Positions 33,023-43,766 of a DNA stretch of 64,000 bases are shown piece by piece. Position 1 is the first letter of the stretch, and each line of letters begins with the position of its first letter. This stretch comes from Henricia sp. BOLD:AAB3569 (Eukaryota > Echinodermata > Asteroidea > Spinulosida > Echinasteridae). The DNA is taken from assembly GCA_037783545.1 (NCBI GenBank), contig JBBELK010001195.1, positions 248,001 to 312,000 of the forward strand, written 5' to 3'. Made by a program: the position numbers and the translations under genes. The notes beneath the pieces are model-generated. The model worked only from the letters and a program-made list of their open reading frames with translations. It was not told the DNA's origin and searched no databases.

Positions 33023-35171
33023 ACCTGCTGTTTACATTTTTTTTTCAATATTTCCTATTGAGTACCCTACGTACGTCGTTGCCGCTGAGGCACACTAACT
33101 TTAGAAAGCTTTGTTGAAGCAAGTGTTTGTGGGTGCACCACACGAAATATATTTTCATAGACAACAGTACTAATTGGACCAACTTCCAAAAATATTCCAA
33201 TCTATCTCAAGCAATGGCGCCAGGTGGAAAAATAATGTTTAAGACCTGAACTTTTAAATTTTTACTAAGTTGACCATTGATTTTTCTTTCGGAAAAATGG
33301 CTCTAAAGAAGACCACCCCAAAAATAAGCGTATTCCAAAGGCAGCCATGTCTAAAAATTATTCCTTTATTACAGGGCAAATTAGAGCAGTTTTCAGCCTT
33401 CATTTAACCCACAATTCATAGAGTTAGCAAGACCACGAATCAGGCTTTGTGTAAATACAGAATGTACACATGTAGGTGAGCGGTAAACTTGCAAAAAGTC
33501 GCTTATTTTAAGAGTTTAATGTCCCCACTCTGCACTGTACACAAATTAACACCATACATACATGTAATTGGGCCGCTTAAAGGCACAGGTTCGTCAGCAA
33601 TGTGCGCGCGCCAAATTCCTAGCACGAAATACGCAGCTCCACTGAGCAAAGGCATGGAGCTGCGTATTTCGTGGCACGAATTCGGCGCGCGCGCATTGCT
33701 GACGAGCCTTGCATTTAATATCCCAGCTTTAAATGGGGAATCAGAGTGTGTACTGTCCGAAGACTGGGCCTCGCCAAAAGTCACAATTTATTTGAACAAG
33801 TGGATAGTCTATGAAAAAAAAAAACAATCCTCCTACCTTTTTCGATCCATCTACTTTATGATTTTGGAGTATTTTCCCAATGAAAAGTAACGGGTCGGCG
33901 GCAAATTTATATGCAAATAGCAGTAACCAGGGCGTAGCTGTGCACATGATACGTCTGGACGTGTGGATACACGCGCAAAATCTGTTTCGCATAGGCCGTT
34001 ATCGAAAAGCTCGGTGTTTTACGGTCAGGCTCGGTATTTTGAATTCGATGTCTTCCTTTGTGTGTAGTTTACCTTCGTGGATTCTATTGGTGTAAATAAA
34101 TATGCTCAAGGGGGGGGGGGGGGGGGGGGTGAACGTTCAAATTAGCATTGGCCCAATATGTTTGTAAATCCATTAATATTGCTGGGATACACCAGGCCGG
34201 AGCTACAGACGAAGGCGGCGGTTTTGAAAACAGCCAATATGTCGGAGCTAAACTACAGAGGGCGCTGTTCACCGCGCAAAGGTTCACATAATCCGTCCGT
34301 TGTTCGCAAAATGGAAGCCCTTGGAAGGTAAACGTACGATGAACAATTGTCTTTAATTTTCAACAGGGTGGAATTTTCTTATTTTTTATTCGGAATTTAT
34401 CTCTCTAGTAATAGAGAATCAATACATCACCTTTTTATTCTTGTGAAAAGCGCAGAAATAAACTCTGATTCCCCCTTTAAAGTTAGGCATGATGTAGAGC
34501 TTAAAAGTTGGAAGAATGGTAGTTTTGGGGCTACGTTTGTCCAAAAAAAAATAATTTTTGAAGAAAGAAATATGATTTTCCAGATATATCGATATTTTAA
34601 ACATCCACACAACAAGCCTCATCCAGAAAACCAACTTCTAGGTCGAAGTGATGCTCCAATAAACCGAAAAGACCATTTGAAAATTTTAAAATGTACAGTA
34701 AGTATAGGCAACGTTGGTATAAATTTGCAATTTTCTCAAAATCATATTTTTCAAGTAAAAATAAAGGTCAATTTTTCTTTTTGTCGGGGGGGGAGTGCAA
34801 ATATGCCCACACACGCCCACATCATGCATCATTCGATAGCTTAATATCTCAGCTAGTACGATTCACATGTCGCCTCCAAAGTCTGAAATAAATAACAAAA
34901 TGTATAGATTTCTTTAAAAAGTTAAAATGACACATCAAAGCATCAGTAACTGCAGATTTATTGGGAAAACCTAAATTGACGAGTGAGAAAAATGTGTGGC
35001 CTGTTTAATGTGTTTTGTACTTAAGGTCTGAAGCCATGGTTAACCTGTCCATCCTTTCCCGAAATTTCCGTACATACGCATTGGCTTGGACGCCCCTCCC
35101 CTGTACACCTAGTGCACGCAATATCAATACCCCCCTCCATGCGTACGTAATTTATGGACGCGGCTCCTTAT
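33023..35171. other. Gene-free region with a palindrome and a poly-G run
   Basis: No recognisable gene. A long inverted repeat at 33588-33708 is annotated separately. A run of about 18 G occurs at 34111-34128. GGGGAATCAGAGTG near 33735 and its inverse near 34470-34480 hint at further repeat arms. Frames of up to 165 codons at 34347-34844 show no family resemblance. Confidence 0.35.
33588..33708. repeat. 55-bp-arm inverted repeat, GC-rich
   Basis: The left arm (33588-33642) includes TCGTCAGCAATG, GCGCGCGCC and CACGAAATACGCAGCTCCA. It is matched in reverse by 33653-33708 with a few mismatches around a loop of about 10 bases. Probably a small foldback MITE; no clear target duplication seen. Confidence 0.65.
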
Positions 35172-35553
35172 CTAAACACTGATAAAGTTTCCATAGTAAC
35201 CATGGATGTTTTATTGACGTTTTATGGTCATGCGACACCAAGCAAACAAAACTAGTAGACACAGTTCCTGGAATCCTGTATTCTGGGCTTTTCCCGGGTA
35301 TTCCCCAATGTTTTCCCAAACTATACTTCCTTTTTTTATGTCATTCAATCAATTGATCAACATTTATTTCACTAATTATGCCACTAAACTGTGATCTTTT
35401 CTCCAGTTAAGGTTGTAAATAAACTCCAGGGGAGGTTTACATTACAGCAAACATCCTGGTTTAAATATGTGTTGCTTTGGGTCCACTTAAAAAGAACTGG
35501 AACATTGAAATACCTTGGAGTTTTGTAATTATTGAAACAAAATCGGGGTCCCT
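35172..35553. repeat. Second copy of the 32754-33022 repeat
   Basis: Same order of words as 32754-33022, including CCATAGTAACCATGGATGTTT, CAGTTCCTGGAATCCTGTATT and CTCCAGGGGAGGTTTACATT, plus an extra middle segment. Comparison suggests the first copy has a deletion. Confidence 0.7.
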
Positions 35554-35839
35554 ACGTATAAAAATGAGTAGGATATACGTGGGATTCCAAATTTATTAAA
35601 TTCATTTCGTAGCTTAGAGTTAAATTATATTTTTAAAAATTACAAATACATGTACTGTATAAATTAATACGAATAACAAATATTAACTATTAACATAAAA
35701 GACATACAAGTTGCTCAGAGAAAAATAAGGAGTAAACGAGAAGTAATTTACAGAGAAATTTAAGCCAGTCAACCCCTTGAAGCCAGCCGACTCTAGCCTC
35801 GGACTTCCACTTAAGTTTGCCAAAATACCATGTGCTGCA

Positions 35840-36200
35840 CCAATTTTCGGCAAGATAAAACCCGTCCGCAAAGGTTAAACGGGCACGCATGCTCAATGTC
35901 CTTGGCACACTTGCCACAAAGTTCTTGGCATATTTGCCACAAAAGAGGGCATACATGCTTGCTTCAAAAGTACTTGGCATGCTTTCCACACCGAGGGCAC
36001 GCTTGCCCCAAGAGTACATGGCACTCCACTTTCACAAACAGAGCCCTAGGCATATTTTCCACAGAAGCAGCTTTCCCAAAGGTGTTCGGCACGCCACAAG
36101 GTCCTTGCATATTTGTCACTAAAGAGGGCACGCTTGCCCCACAAGTACTTGGATACTTGCCACAACTGCCCACAAGCAAGCCCTTGACATTCTTGCCACA
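35840..36200 (-). repeat. Minisatellite-bearing element, diverged copy
   Basis: Degenerate units of the type TTGGCACACTTGCCACAAAG repeat about every 23-46 bases. On the minus strand the unit and the adjoining TTTGCGGACGGGTTTTATC segment correspond to 55480-55710. This is an older, inverted copy of the same family. No coding function. Confidence 0.65.
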
Positions 36201-36204
36201 GGAA

Positions 36205-37386
36205 AAAAAGCTTTATACCCATCACATGTGACAAAGTCATCGATTCTGTGGTCAGACGAGACAAAAAAGGAGCTTTTCGGGCACATGGATGTTGTTTATG
36301 TCTGGCGAAAGAAAGGGGAAGCGTACACTCCAAAGAACACGGTCCCAACCGTCAAGCATAGAGGTGGTAGCATCATGCTGCGGGGATGCTTCTCGACAGA
36401 TGGGACTGGGAATCTCGACACAGTGGATGGGATCATGAAAAAGGAGCAGTAGGCATAGATTAAGATCATCGATGAAAACACCAAGCAGTCTGCTGAGAAA
36501 CTCCAGCTTGGTCAGCATTGGACCTTCATGTACCAGCAGGACAACGATCCCAAAAATAATAATAATATAGCCAATAATTATAGTCAATTCTTATATAGCG
36601 CACATGTCTACGCTGGGCGTACTCCTGGCGCTGTTGCCATTATTACCGCTGCCGTCAGGGAATCACCAGAACCATTTCTGCTAGCCAGGCGAACAACCCT
36701 ATCAGCAGTTAGATTGTGGCATTCCCCTTAACAGCTTCCCATATATCGCTTGGGTTGACGAGGCAACTGGGATTAAGTGCCTTGCCCGGGGACACAGACA
36801 CGTTGGTCGAAGTGGGGCTCGAACCCCCAACCTCTGATTGGAAGTCCCGCTTCATACCCCACTTCATACCACACGCGCTCCCTAAATAAATACTGCCAAG
36901 GCAGTCACGAAATGGTTCGAGGTCAACTATGTGGACGTTCTGGAGTGGCCGAGCCAAAGCCCGGATCTCAACCTGAGATAGCAAGACTCGGGTGATGGTA
37001 AGGAAGCCTTCCAACCTCAATGACCTCGAGACTTTTGCGAAGGAGGAGTGGGCAAAAATCCCGTTGGAAACATGCCAAAGCCTCGTAAGCCGATACAGGA
37101 ACCGTTTGGAGGCAGTGATACAGAAACAAAGGCTTTTCTATTGATTATTAAGAGTGACTTTATTAAGGGTATGAATCATTATGGACATGACCTTTTTTGG
37201 AAATATGTCAATAAATTACCCCCCAAATAATAGAAAATTACAGAAAATGTCACTTGTTGTTACTATTTCAGTTGTTTGCCACATACTCATCATATTAAAG
37301 TAAGCCAGACAAAACTCACTCATTTATTAACATGATTCAAAATGCTCTAAAAATTACAAGGGTATGAATAATTTTGGGCACAACTG
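36205..37386 (+). pseudogene. Tc1-type transposase relic with 3' TIR
   Basis: A decayed Tc1 element whose 5' half is missing. Visible transposase blocks are [14 protein letters not shown] near 36240 (first Asp), [19 protein letters not shown] near 36365, and YQQDNDPK near 36530 (second Asp). After a SINE insertion follow [20 protein letters not shown] near 36890 and SQSPDLN. The expected glutamate block is frameshifted (near 36975). The frame then picks up EEWAKIPLETCQSLVSRYRN near 37045. Stops occur near 36450. The right terminus GGGCACAACTG at 37376-37386, followed by TA, matches the Tc1-type TIR that starts CAGTTGTGCCC. No left TIR is found. Confidence 0.85.
36553..36886 (-). mobile_element. 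tRNA-derived SINE inserted in the Tc1 transposase
   Basis: A B-box-like GGGCTCGAACCC (36815-36826, complementary strand GGGTTCGAGCCC) and an (AAT)n run at 36553-36566, which is the (ATT)n tail of a minus-strand SINE. Similar AAATAA words at both borders (near 36549 and 36885) are compatible with a short target duplication. It separates the DNDPK block from the TAKAV block of the transposase. Confidence 0.75.
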
Positions 37387-37481
37387 TACGTACATGTATG
37401 CCCATTGCCTTTGAGGTACCGGTACATGTACGTACAACGAATACTCATGCAGTTCAAATGTATCAAAACGCACGGGGATGA

Positions 37482-37558
37482 GGATTTTTGCCCAATACGG
37501 AATACGTTGTTTATGATGTCCTATCACGAACGCCGTATTCCGTATTGGGCAAAAATCC
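37482..37558. repeat. Perfect 25-bp inverted repeat
   Basis: GGATTTTTGCCCAATACGGAATACG (37482-37506; written here as positions with key words GCCCAATACGG and GGAATACG) is perfectly inverted at 37534-37558, with a 27-base loop. A small MITE or hairpin; no target duplication is obvious. Confidence 0.65.
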
Positions 37559-38044
37559 CCATCAAGTAACCTTGAAACTAGTATTACAAAATAGTCAGTT
37601 TTAAGTTGTTAATGACTAGGTCGACTGGTTTTCGGCCAAAATATTCCACATATTTCACATAATTATCACGTCTCGGAAGACTTACCGCCAATAATCCGTC
37701 TCATGAGGCGAACAAAAATTGTTTTAGGGTCCTAATTAAGTTACGTGTTAATCTGTGAACAATTCTGATTGTTTGATATTCCCAATACATAATGTAGTGA
37801 ACAAGGGCTTTATCATTCTTATCAGTCGTGGCAATGCTAATAAATATGCATAGCGAAATTTTTAAAAAGCGTAGTTTCAGTTTTTAAGAATGCTTGTATG
37901 TTGTGGCAAATTAGGTCTTGGAGATGGACTGAAAATTTGTTTTTTGCTGATAATTCTTCAAATGTTTATTTGTGACCCGATCTGAGAAAAGGTAACATAA
38001 CTCGCACAGGATAGGTTGAGATTTCGCGATAAGGGCCTTATCAT

Positions 38045-38095
38045 CATTCGAACCCGACTCACCAGGAAGATGCTCTACCAGCTGAGCTATAAAGC
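38045..38095 (-). pseudogene. tRNA-like fragment, probably SINE head
   Basis: On the minus strand TAGCTCAGCTGGTAGAGC (A box) is followed after only 16 bases by GGGTTCGAATG (B box). The interval is too short to hold an anticodon arm and variable loop, so it is not a functional tRNA. It is a deleted tRNA pseudogene or SINE promoter. Confidence 0.55.
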
Positions 38096-38936
38096 ACATT
38101 TATGTATATTTCCTCATCAAGTTTTCTGTCTGGACCTAAATTTTCTCTCAGCGTTGCATGCTTTTGGGATTGCCACTGGGAAAAAGTTGTTTTGGTTAAT
38201 ACATGTACTTTGACCAGTTGCGCTCCCATGTTTTATTTTTCTTCATTTTAGGTGATGCATACATTTTCATAACTAAGCTGATTGATATTAAGTTAATTAT
38301 GTTGTAAAGATTCTCACGTTAAGTGAGCTAAGAACTTGCGAAAAAATCCATGTATTTCTGCAAGTACATGGAATGATGTAAGTTAAGGACAGATTTCACG
38401 ATTTGAACACTTTTAAAAACAGGAACAACGACAACACTTGAGTAACGAATGATGTTTATAAACTGCCTGGTAGAAATTAACATTAACATACATGCATGGT
38501 TTTTGTGTTGAATGAATATTGTTACTAACAGTCGGGTTTTTCTTGTCAACACGCGAAGTAAAATTTCGAGTCACTGCAAATTTTACAGTAATTTACTGGC
38601 GGCTGAGTTGTCAGCAATTTTCTGTAAAACTTACAATAGTAGCCAATTAATGTAGTCTCCTGCAATACAATGCACCTATTAAATGTCCCCCTCCCCCTCC
38701 CGCCTCCACCACGAGCTCTGTCTGACCCCTTATTTAGGCGGGGGTTGGTCACGTCTTTCGTGGCCCAGTATGGTTGGCGACTTTGACCCATTGAAATACA
38801 CATTTCTGTGCATAAATACCAACGCGCGCATGTTTTGGACCCGAAAATTTGGTTTCCTTCGTTTGAATGTTACGGTCCTTTGTATTGTGTATCGGTATGT
38901 GTTCACAATGTGCTACGCATGACTGGTCATCCTTGG

Positions 38937-39222
38937 CGGTCGGGTTGGCGTACGGGTTCTTTCCTCGCCTTTCACCTCTGGGGTCCCGGGTTCGAATCCG
39001 GGGCGTGCATGTGGATTGGGTTTGCAGTCCCTACTTGACCGCGTGGGTTTTCCCCTGGGGCATTTCTCTGGGGGTTTTCCTCCCACTTCTAAAACTGCAA
39101 CTCCTTCTTCGTCATCTCAAGTTGATAATATAGTATAGTTAAAGCTAAAACCGTATAGTTGATGGCATAAAGGGCCTTAGTTGCCGAAGATGCCATAAAA
39201 ATATACAACAACAACAACAACA
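38937..39222 (+). mobile_element. Full tRNA-derived SINE
   Basis: The head carries an A-box-like TTGGCGTACGGG (38945-38956) and a B box GGTTCGAATCC (38989-38999). The central region has GGGTTTGCAGTCCC, GCGTGGGTTTTCCCC and GGTTTTCCTCCCAC. The 3' part holds AGTTGATGGCATAAAGGGCC and ends in (CAA)n at 39204-39222. A minus-strand truncated copy lies at 32036-32244. The conserved central block may place it in a known SINE superfamily, but I cannot verify this. Confidence 0.82.
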
Positions 39223-39232
39223 GTTTCTTTAG

Positions 39233-41013
39233 GGGCGGTCGGGTTGGCGTAGTGGTTCTTTCTGCTGGCATGCCTGTGATGATCGCTTTCCAAAGGACTA
39301 CCCTTGCACATAGGTGGTTTGAAGGAGTTTTTCGCGGAATTCCGTGATGTCCTGGAACGTTGCTCAATGATGGAGTGACCAGTACGTACGCCACTGGGAA
39401 TGCCGGTACAATTTTGGAACACGATTGCATCCGTGTCTGCGGTCTTGATGTTGGCTCGACCTGGACTGGTGATGATAGTGGATATTGACCTGGACTGGCA
39501 ACGACAATGATGGAGGAACTGGTATCAACGGAATCGACATTGGACTGGACTTGACCTGGCTTGCGTGTTTTATTCGGACGAATAAAACATTTTATAAAAA
39601 GCCTGTGACGATCGCTTTCCAAAGGAGTTTTTCGCGGAATCCCGTGATGTCCTGGAACGTTGCTCAATGACGGAGTGACCAGTACGTACGTCACTGAGAA
39701 CGCCGGTAAAATTTTGGAACACGATTGGATCCGTGTCTGCGGTCTTGATGTTGGCTCGATCTGGACTGGTGATGATAGTGGATATTGACCTGGACTGGCA
39801 ACGACAATGATGGAGTAACTGGTTATAAACGGAATCGACATTGGACTGGACTTGACCTGGCTTGCGTGTTTTATTCGGACGAATAAAACATTTTATAAAA
39901 AGCCAGCCTGTGACGATCGCTTTCCAAAGGACTACCCTTGCACATAGGTGGTTTGGAGGAGTTTTTCGTGGAATCCCGTGATGTCCTGGAACGTTGCTCA
40001 ATGACGGAGGGACCAGTACGTACGTCACTGGGAACGCCGGTACAATTTTAGAACACGATTGGATCCGTGTCTGCGGTCTTGATGTTGGCTCGACCTGGAC
40101 TGGTGATGATAGTGGATATTGACCTGGACTGGCAACGACAATGATTGAGGAACTGATATCAACGGAATCGACATTCGACTGGACTTGACCTGGCTTGTGT
40201 GTTTTATTCGGACAAATAAAACATTCTGCTGGCATGCCTGTGATGATCGCTTTCCAAAGGACTACCCTTGCACATAGGTGATTTGGAGTAGTTTTTCGCG
40301 GAATCCCGTGATGTCCTGGAACGTTGCTCAATGACGGAGTGACCAGTACGTACGCCACTGGGAATGCCGGTACAATTTTGGAACACGATTGGATCCGTGT
40401 CTGCGGTCTTGATGATGGCACGACCTGGACTGGTGATGATAGTGGATATTGACCTGGGTCGATTTCACAATTAAAGACTTGCGACGCATCGCAAGTACCA
40501 TACCCGTCGCAACTCACCGAACCCTTTGTAATTTTGCCATGGGTTTGGCGAGTTGCGATGGATTTGGTATTTGCGACGCGTCGTAAATCTTTGTGAAATC
40601 GACCCCTGGACTGGCAACGACAATGATTGAGGAACTGGTATCAACGGAATCGACATTGGACTGGACTTGACCTGGCTTGTGTGTTTTATTCGGACGAATA
40701 AAACATTTTCTAAAAAGCCTGCCTGTGACGATCGCTTTCAAAAGAACTACCCTTGCACATATTTAGTTTGGAGGAGTTTTGCTCGCGGAATCCCGTGTGA
40801 TGTCCTAGAACGTTGCTCAATGACGGAGTGACCAGTACGTACGCCACTGGGAATGGCGGTACAATTTTAGAACACGATTGGATCCGTGTCTGCGGTCTTG
40901 ATGATGGTTCGACCTTGACTGGTGATGTTAGTGGATATTGACCCGGACTGGCAACGACAATGATTGAGGAACTGGTTCTAAACGGAATCGACATTGGACT
41001 GCACTTGACCTAG
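39233..41013. repeat. Satellite-like tandem array, five units of about 305-330 bp
   Basis: The landmark GATCGCTTTC recurs at 39281, 39610, 39915, 40245 and 40730. Units share GTGATGTCCTGGAACGTTGC, CCAGTACGTACGTCACTG and GATAGTGGATATTGACCTGG. Spacings are 329, 305, 330 and 485 bp; the last is inflated by a 148-bp MITE. A second SINE head (GGCGGTCGGGTTGGCGTAG, 39235-39253) starts the array. The minus strand has long open frames (up to 315 codons) only because the unit is nearly stop-free in one frame. Confidence 0.88.
40457..40604. mobile_element. 148-bp MITE inside the satellite array
   Basis: The ends GGTCGATTTCACAA and TTGTGAAATCGACC are inverted, and CCTG flanks both sides (40453-40456 and 40605-40608). 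Neighbouring array units show the empty site GACCTGGACTGG. A second inverted pair, TTGCGACGC and GCGACGCG, lies inside. No coding sequence. Confidence 0.8.
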
Positions 41014-42977
41014 TCTTGGCTCCAAGACCTTCGTGTTAGTTTTTGTTGTTGCGAGACAGAATTCCCACAGTGCGCGATGAACAGTGCGCGAAACGAATGA
41101 GGGCGTGTTTTCATACATTTTAATCGATTATTTAGTGTATTCGTAACGGTAGTACGTATTCGTTGCACTGGTATCGATACCAGTGGTGCATACGATACTG
41201 GACCTTCACGAGGGTCTTGGCAATCTTGGCAGCAATTCTTAACTTTTTCTTTATTTCTCCCTTGGAAATCCAAGGGAGCCAATCAGTGATTAGGTTTGGA
41301 CCATATCGTGAATTATTCATTAGGCAAACATAACACAGGTTGATGTGTGTGTAAAATGCCTGCGGGATGTCTGTCGGGTTGAGTCCCCAAGTGTTATTTT
41401 TGCCGTGTAGGGAAACCTCGGCATCGGGAAAATGTGTGGACAAGCGAGCGCTGCGCCCGGGCCAGGCAACACCGCACTGCCTGCAGCAGGCGCAGGCAGC
41501 TATATCGGTACGGTCGGCTTCCCGGCCGCCGGCCGCCGGGATTTCACCGGGGGATTTCAGTACCCTGGCGTTAGCTTGTTACTCGTCTTGAATTGAATTA
41601 TATAGATAATAGACATAAAAATGTGAACAAAACAGAAAAATAATAGGAAATGTTAAGAGGTAACCCCGAAGTTTAAAATTTTTATTTTTTCTATAAACTC
41701 CCGGGTGTTTCCGATGATATAAGAAGCAAAGTTTGGAAGGGAAAACCATAATAATCATGTCCTTATACAGGTCTATCAATTGTCCACCCATCCCCCCCAC
41801 CCCCCCCCCCCCCCCCCCCGCACCCCCCTCCCCCGGGCTACCCCACAAAAGAGGTGGGGATTGTCAATTTCCGAGTGACAAATTTCCCACCCCTGGGCAA
41901 AATTTAGGTGGCTAAATCCTGGGGCATGCAAATCGCGACCAAATCCCCACATAGGGTGGGGTGGGGACAATTGAGGTGCATTCTAGATGAAATCAAGCCC
42001 CTTTGTTTTTCCACAGCCGGGTCTCAGGCCATGCCCAGCCCAACTCCCTTTCCTCTCGGCCTGCTCGCCTGTTTACGGTCGAGTTGTCCTGCACTCGGTT
42101 AAAAAAAGGGTACATGTACATCATCACAAACTGTATGTACACGTTTGACAGTAAGTTATAGTCTCAACAACAAACTAATTTGGAATGCTGTTCAAAAAAA
42201 TTCCCAAATACCAGGGCAAAACAAAATCTTAACACACATTCTTGCATAAATTAGTTGTTGCACATCATATAATTTTTGTTTACATACCCATTTTTACTAC
42301 ATGTACCCAGTCAGTAAACACATTGTTTCTGTATTATCATACCACTTGATCAATAAAGGAAAGAGCGTGAAGGGCATGAACAGAAATTCACAGAATGGAA
42401 TGTTAATATGATGTTTGAAAATAGTGCCTTAATTGGCTGGACATCTCTAAAATCGAGAACCTGTTTGCATCACAAAACAGTCTGGAATTATTTGCCTATC
42501 CTTGTTTGTAGCTCATCCTTCTGAAATAATGCGAGCATGTTTTTAAAAAAAAAACAGTACTGGACGATTAAGATTAAGGAAATAACAGACCTTTTGCTGT
42601 ACAAATTTCCTATAAGACACAATGTTACATTTTTATCAATCCTGTTGATAGCAAAGGTCTTGTTTGAGATTTAGGCCTACATTACTGTACATTACTTTTT
42701 TTATTGGACAACATCATCAGATTAAAAAAAGAACTATAGGCCTACATGTATATGCAACAGAATGACCCTATTACCACCATGGAGGATTATACACATACCG
42801 TTCCTTCTAAAAATGTGGATTTATTTTTCTTTTACATCTAATCTGCAACATACATGTATACTAAAGTGATGTTGATATGTCATGGTATGGAGAAATTAAT
42901 GACATCCAAGTATGCAATAACTTTGCACATTCACTGCACTAAATTTCCTTACATTGCCCTAGTGGTTTTTTTAAAAT
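41014..42977. other. Gene-free region with GC-rich and poly-C patches
   Basis: A 20-bp palindrome CACTGGTATCGATACCAGTG lies at 41166-41185. CpG-rich sequence spans 41440-41560. C-runs and the word CCCCCGGGC occupy 41790-41840. 42100-42977 is AT-rich with short frames only. No gene can be supported. Confidence 0.4.
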
Positions 42978-43664
42978 TGTGTAACGGAACGGTTAATTAT
43001 GCATAGGACTAGCGCAAGTCTAGTTGGTTGGTGCGCGTACCACTGTCTATTGTACAGCACGAGAGTTTCGTTGCTGGTTGGTTCCCGGCGCTAGTATATA
43101 AGCGCGTATGCACGTGCGCTTGGCGGACTTTGCTCATGGGACTTTGCTTGTGAGAGTTAGCTGGCGGTACTGCGCTGGTGAGACATCTCTTTGATTCACG
43201 TACGCTGCGAGTCGTGCTGCGAAGCAGTGAGGCCGTCCCCGGTGTAGTCAGTCTCCTCGGCCTGGGAATAAGTTCCGGTGAGTGGGATACTCATTCAGTA
43301 CGGGGATTGAGCTGTTATAGAATTCTATCTGGAAACTGAGATTATCGCCTAAGTAGGTCACACCTTTATAGGACCAACCTTCCAGACCATTAAAAACAAG
43401 TACTTAGAGTGAGCTGTTGAATACATGAGTCATTGACTAATTTCTTTAAGTGTAACCCCAATAGTTAGTTTGTGTATGCGCGCTTAAATGCGAGAGTGTG
43501 TTCCCTGAGCGCCTGGTGGTAGACTGCCCCGCAACGAGTTTGCGTCCCTGGCCTTCTTGTTAGACCGCTCGTAGGACGGCCGAGGCCCTACTTAGGGTAC
43601 GTCCCTCTTCCCTTGTCGCCTGGAGAAGGCGAACGGCGGGCTGCTGGGGGAGAGAAACGCCACA
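42978..43664 (+). repeat. 5' LTR (687 bp)
   Basis: Starts TGTGTAACGG and ends CGCCACA, identical by eye to 50983-51669. TATATAAG at 43095-43102 suggests transcription starting near 43125. GTGAGT at 43278-43283 is a strong 5' splice donor candidate in the R/U5 part. ATTAAA at 43389-43394 is a possible variant polyadenylation signal. Confidence 0.95.
43095..43102 (+). promoter_or_regulatory. TATA box in the 5' LTR
   Basis: TATATAAG in a GC-rich setting (CGGCGCTAG before, CGCGTATGC after). The same element is at 51100-51107 in the 3' LTR. Confidence 0.6.
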
Positions 43665-43666
43665 AA

Positions 43667-43684
43667 TGGTGTCAGAAGTGGGAT
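43667..43684 (+). promoter_or_regulatory. Primer binding site, tRNA-Leu type
   Basis: TGGTGTCAGAAGTGGGAT lies two bases after the LTR. It is complementary over 18 bases to the 3' end (with CCA) of animal tRNA-Leu(CAA), as I recall that sequence. It would prime minus-strand cDNA synthesis. Confidence 0.85.
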
Positions 43685-43766
43685 AGGCGCTAGGATTACA
43701 CAACTCAGAGTTATACATAAACTACACAGATCACCTATTTAGGACCAATTCACCTGAATAGGCGAC

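Noticed and set aside
34347..34844. 165-codon plus-strand frame
   Set aside because: AT-rich, low-complexity composition and no family resemblance; overlapping minus frames are equally open.
38045..38095. Functional tRNA gene on the minus strand
   Set aside because: Only 16 bases separate the D-arm-like and T-arm-like parts, leaving no anticodon arm.
39089..40517. Long minus-strand frames (250 and 315 codons) resembling a repetitive protein
   Set aside because: They follow the 305-330-bp satellite units exactly and run across the units and the MITE. No start, signal or family resemblance; best explained by a stop-poor repeat.
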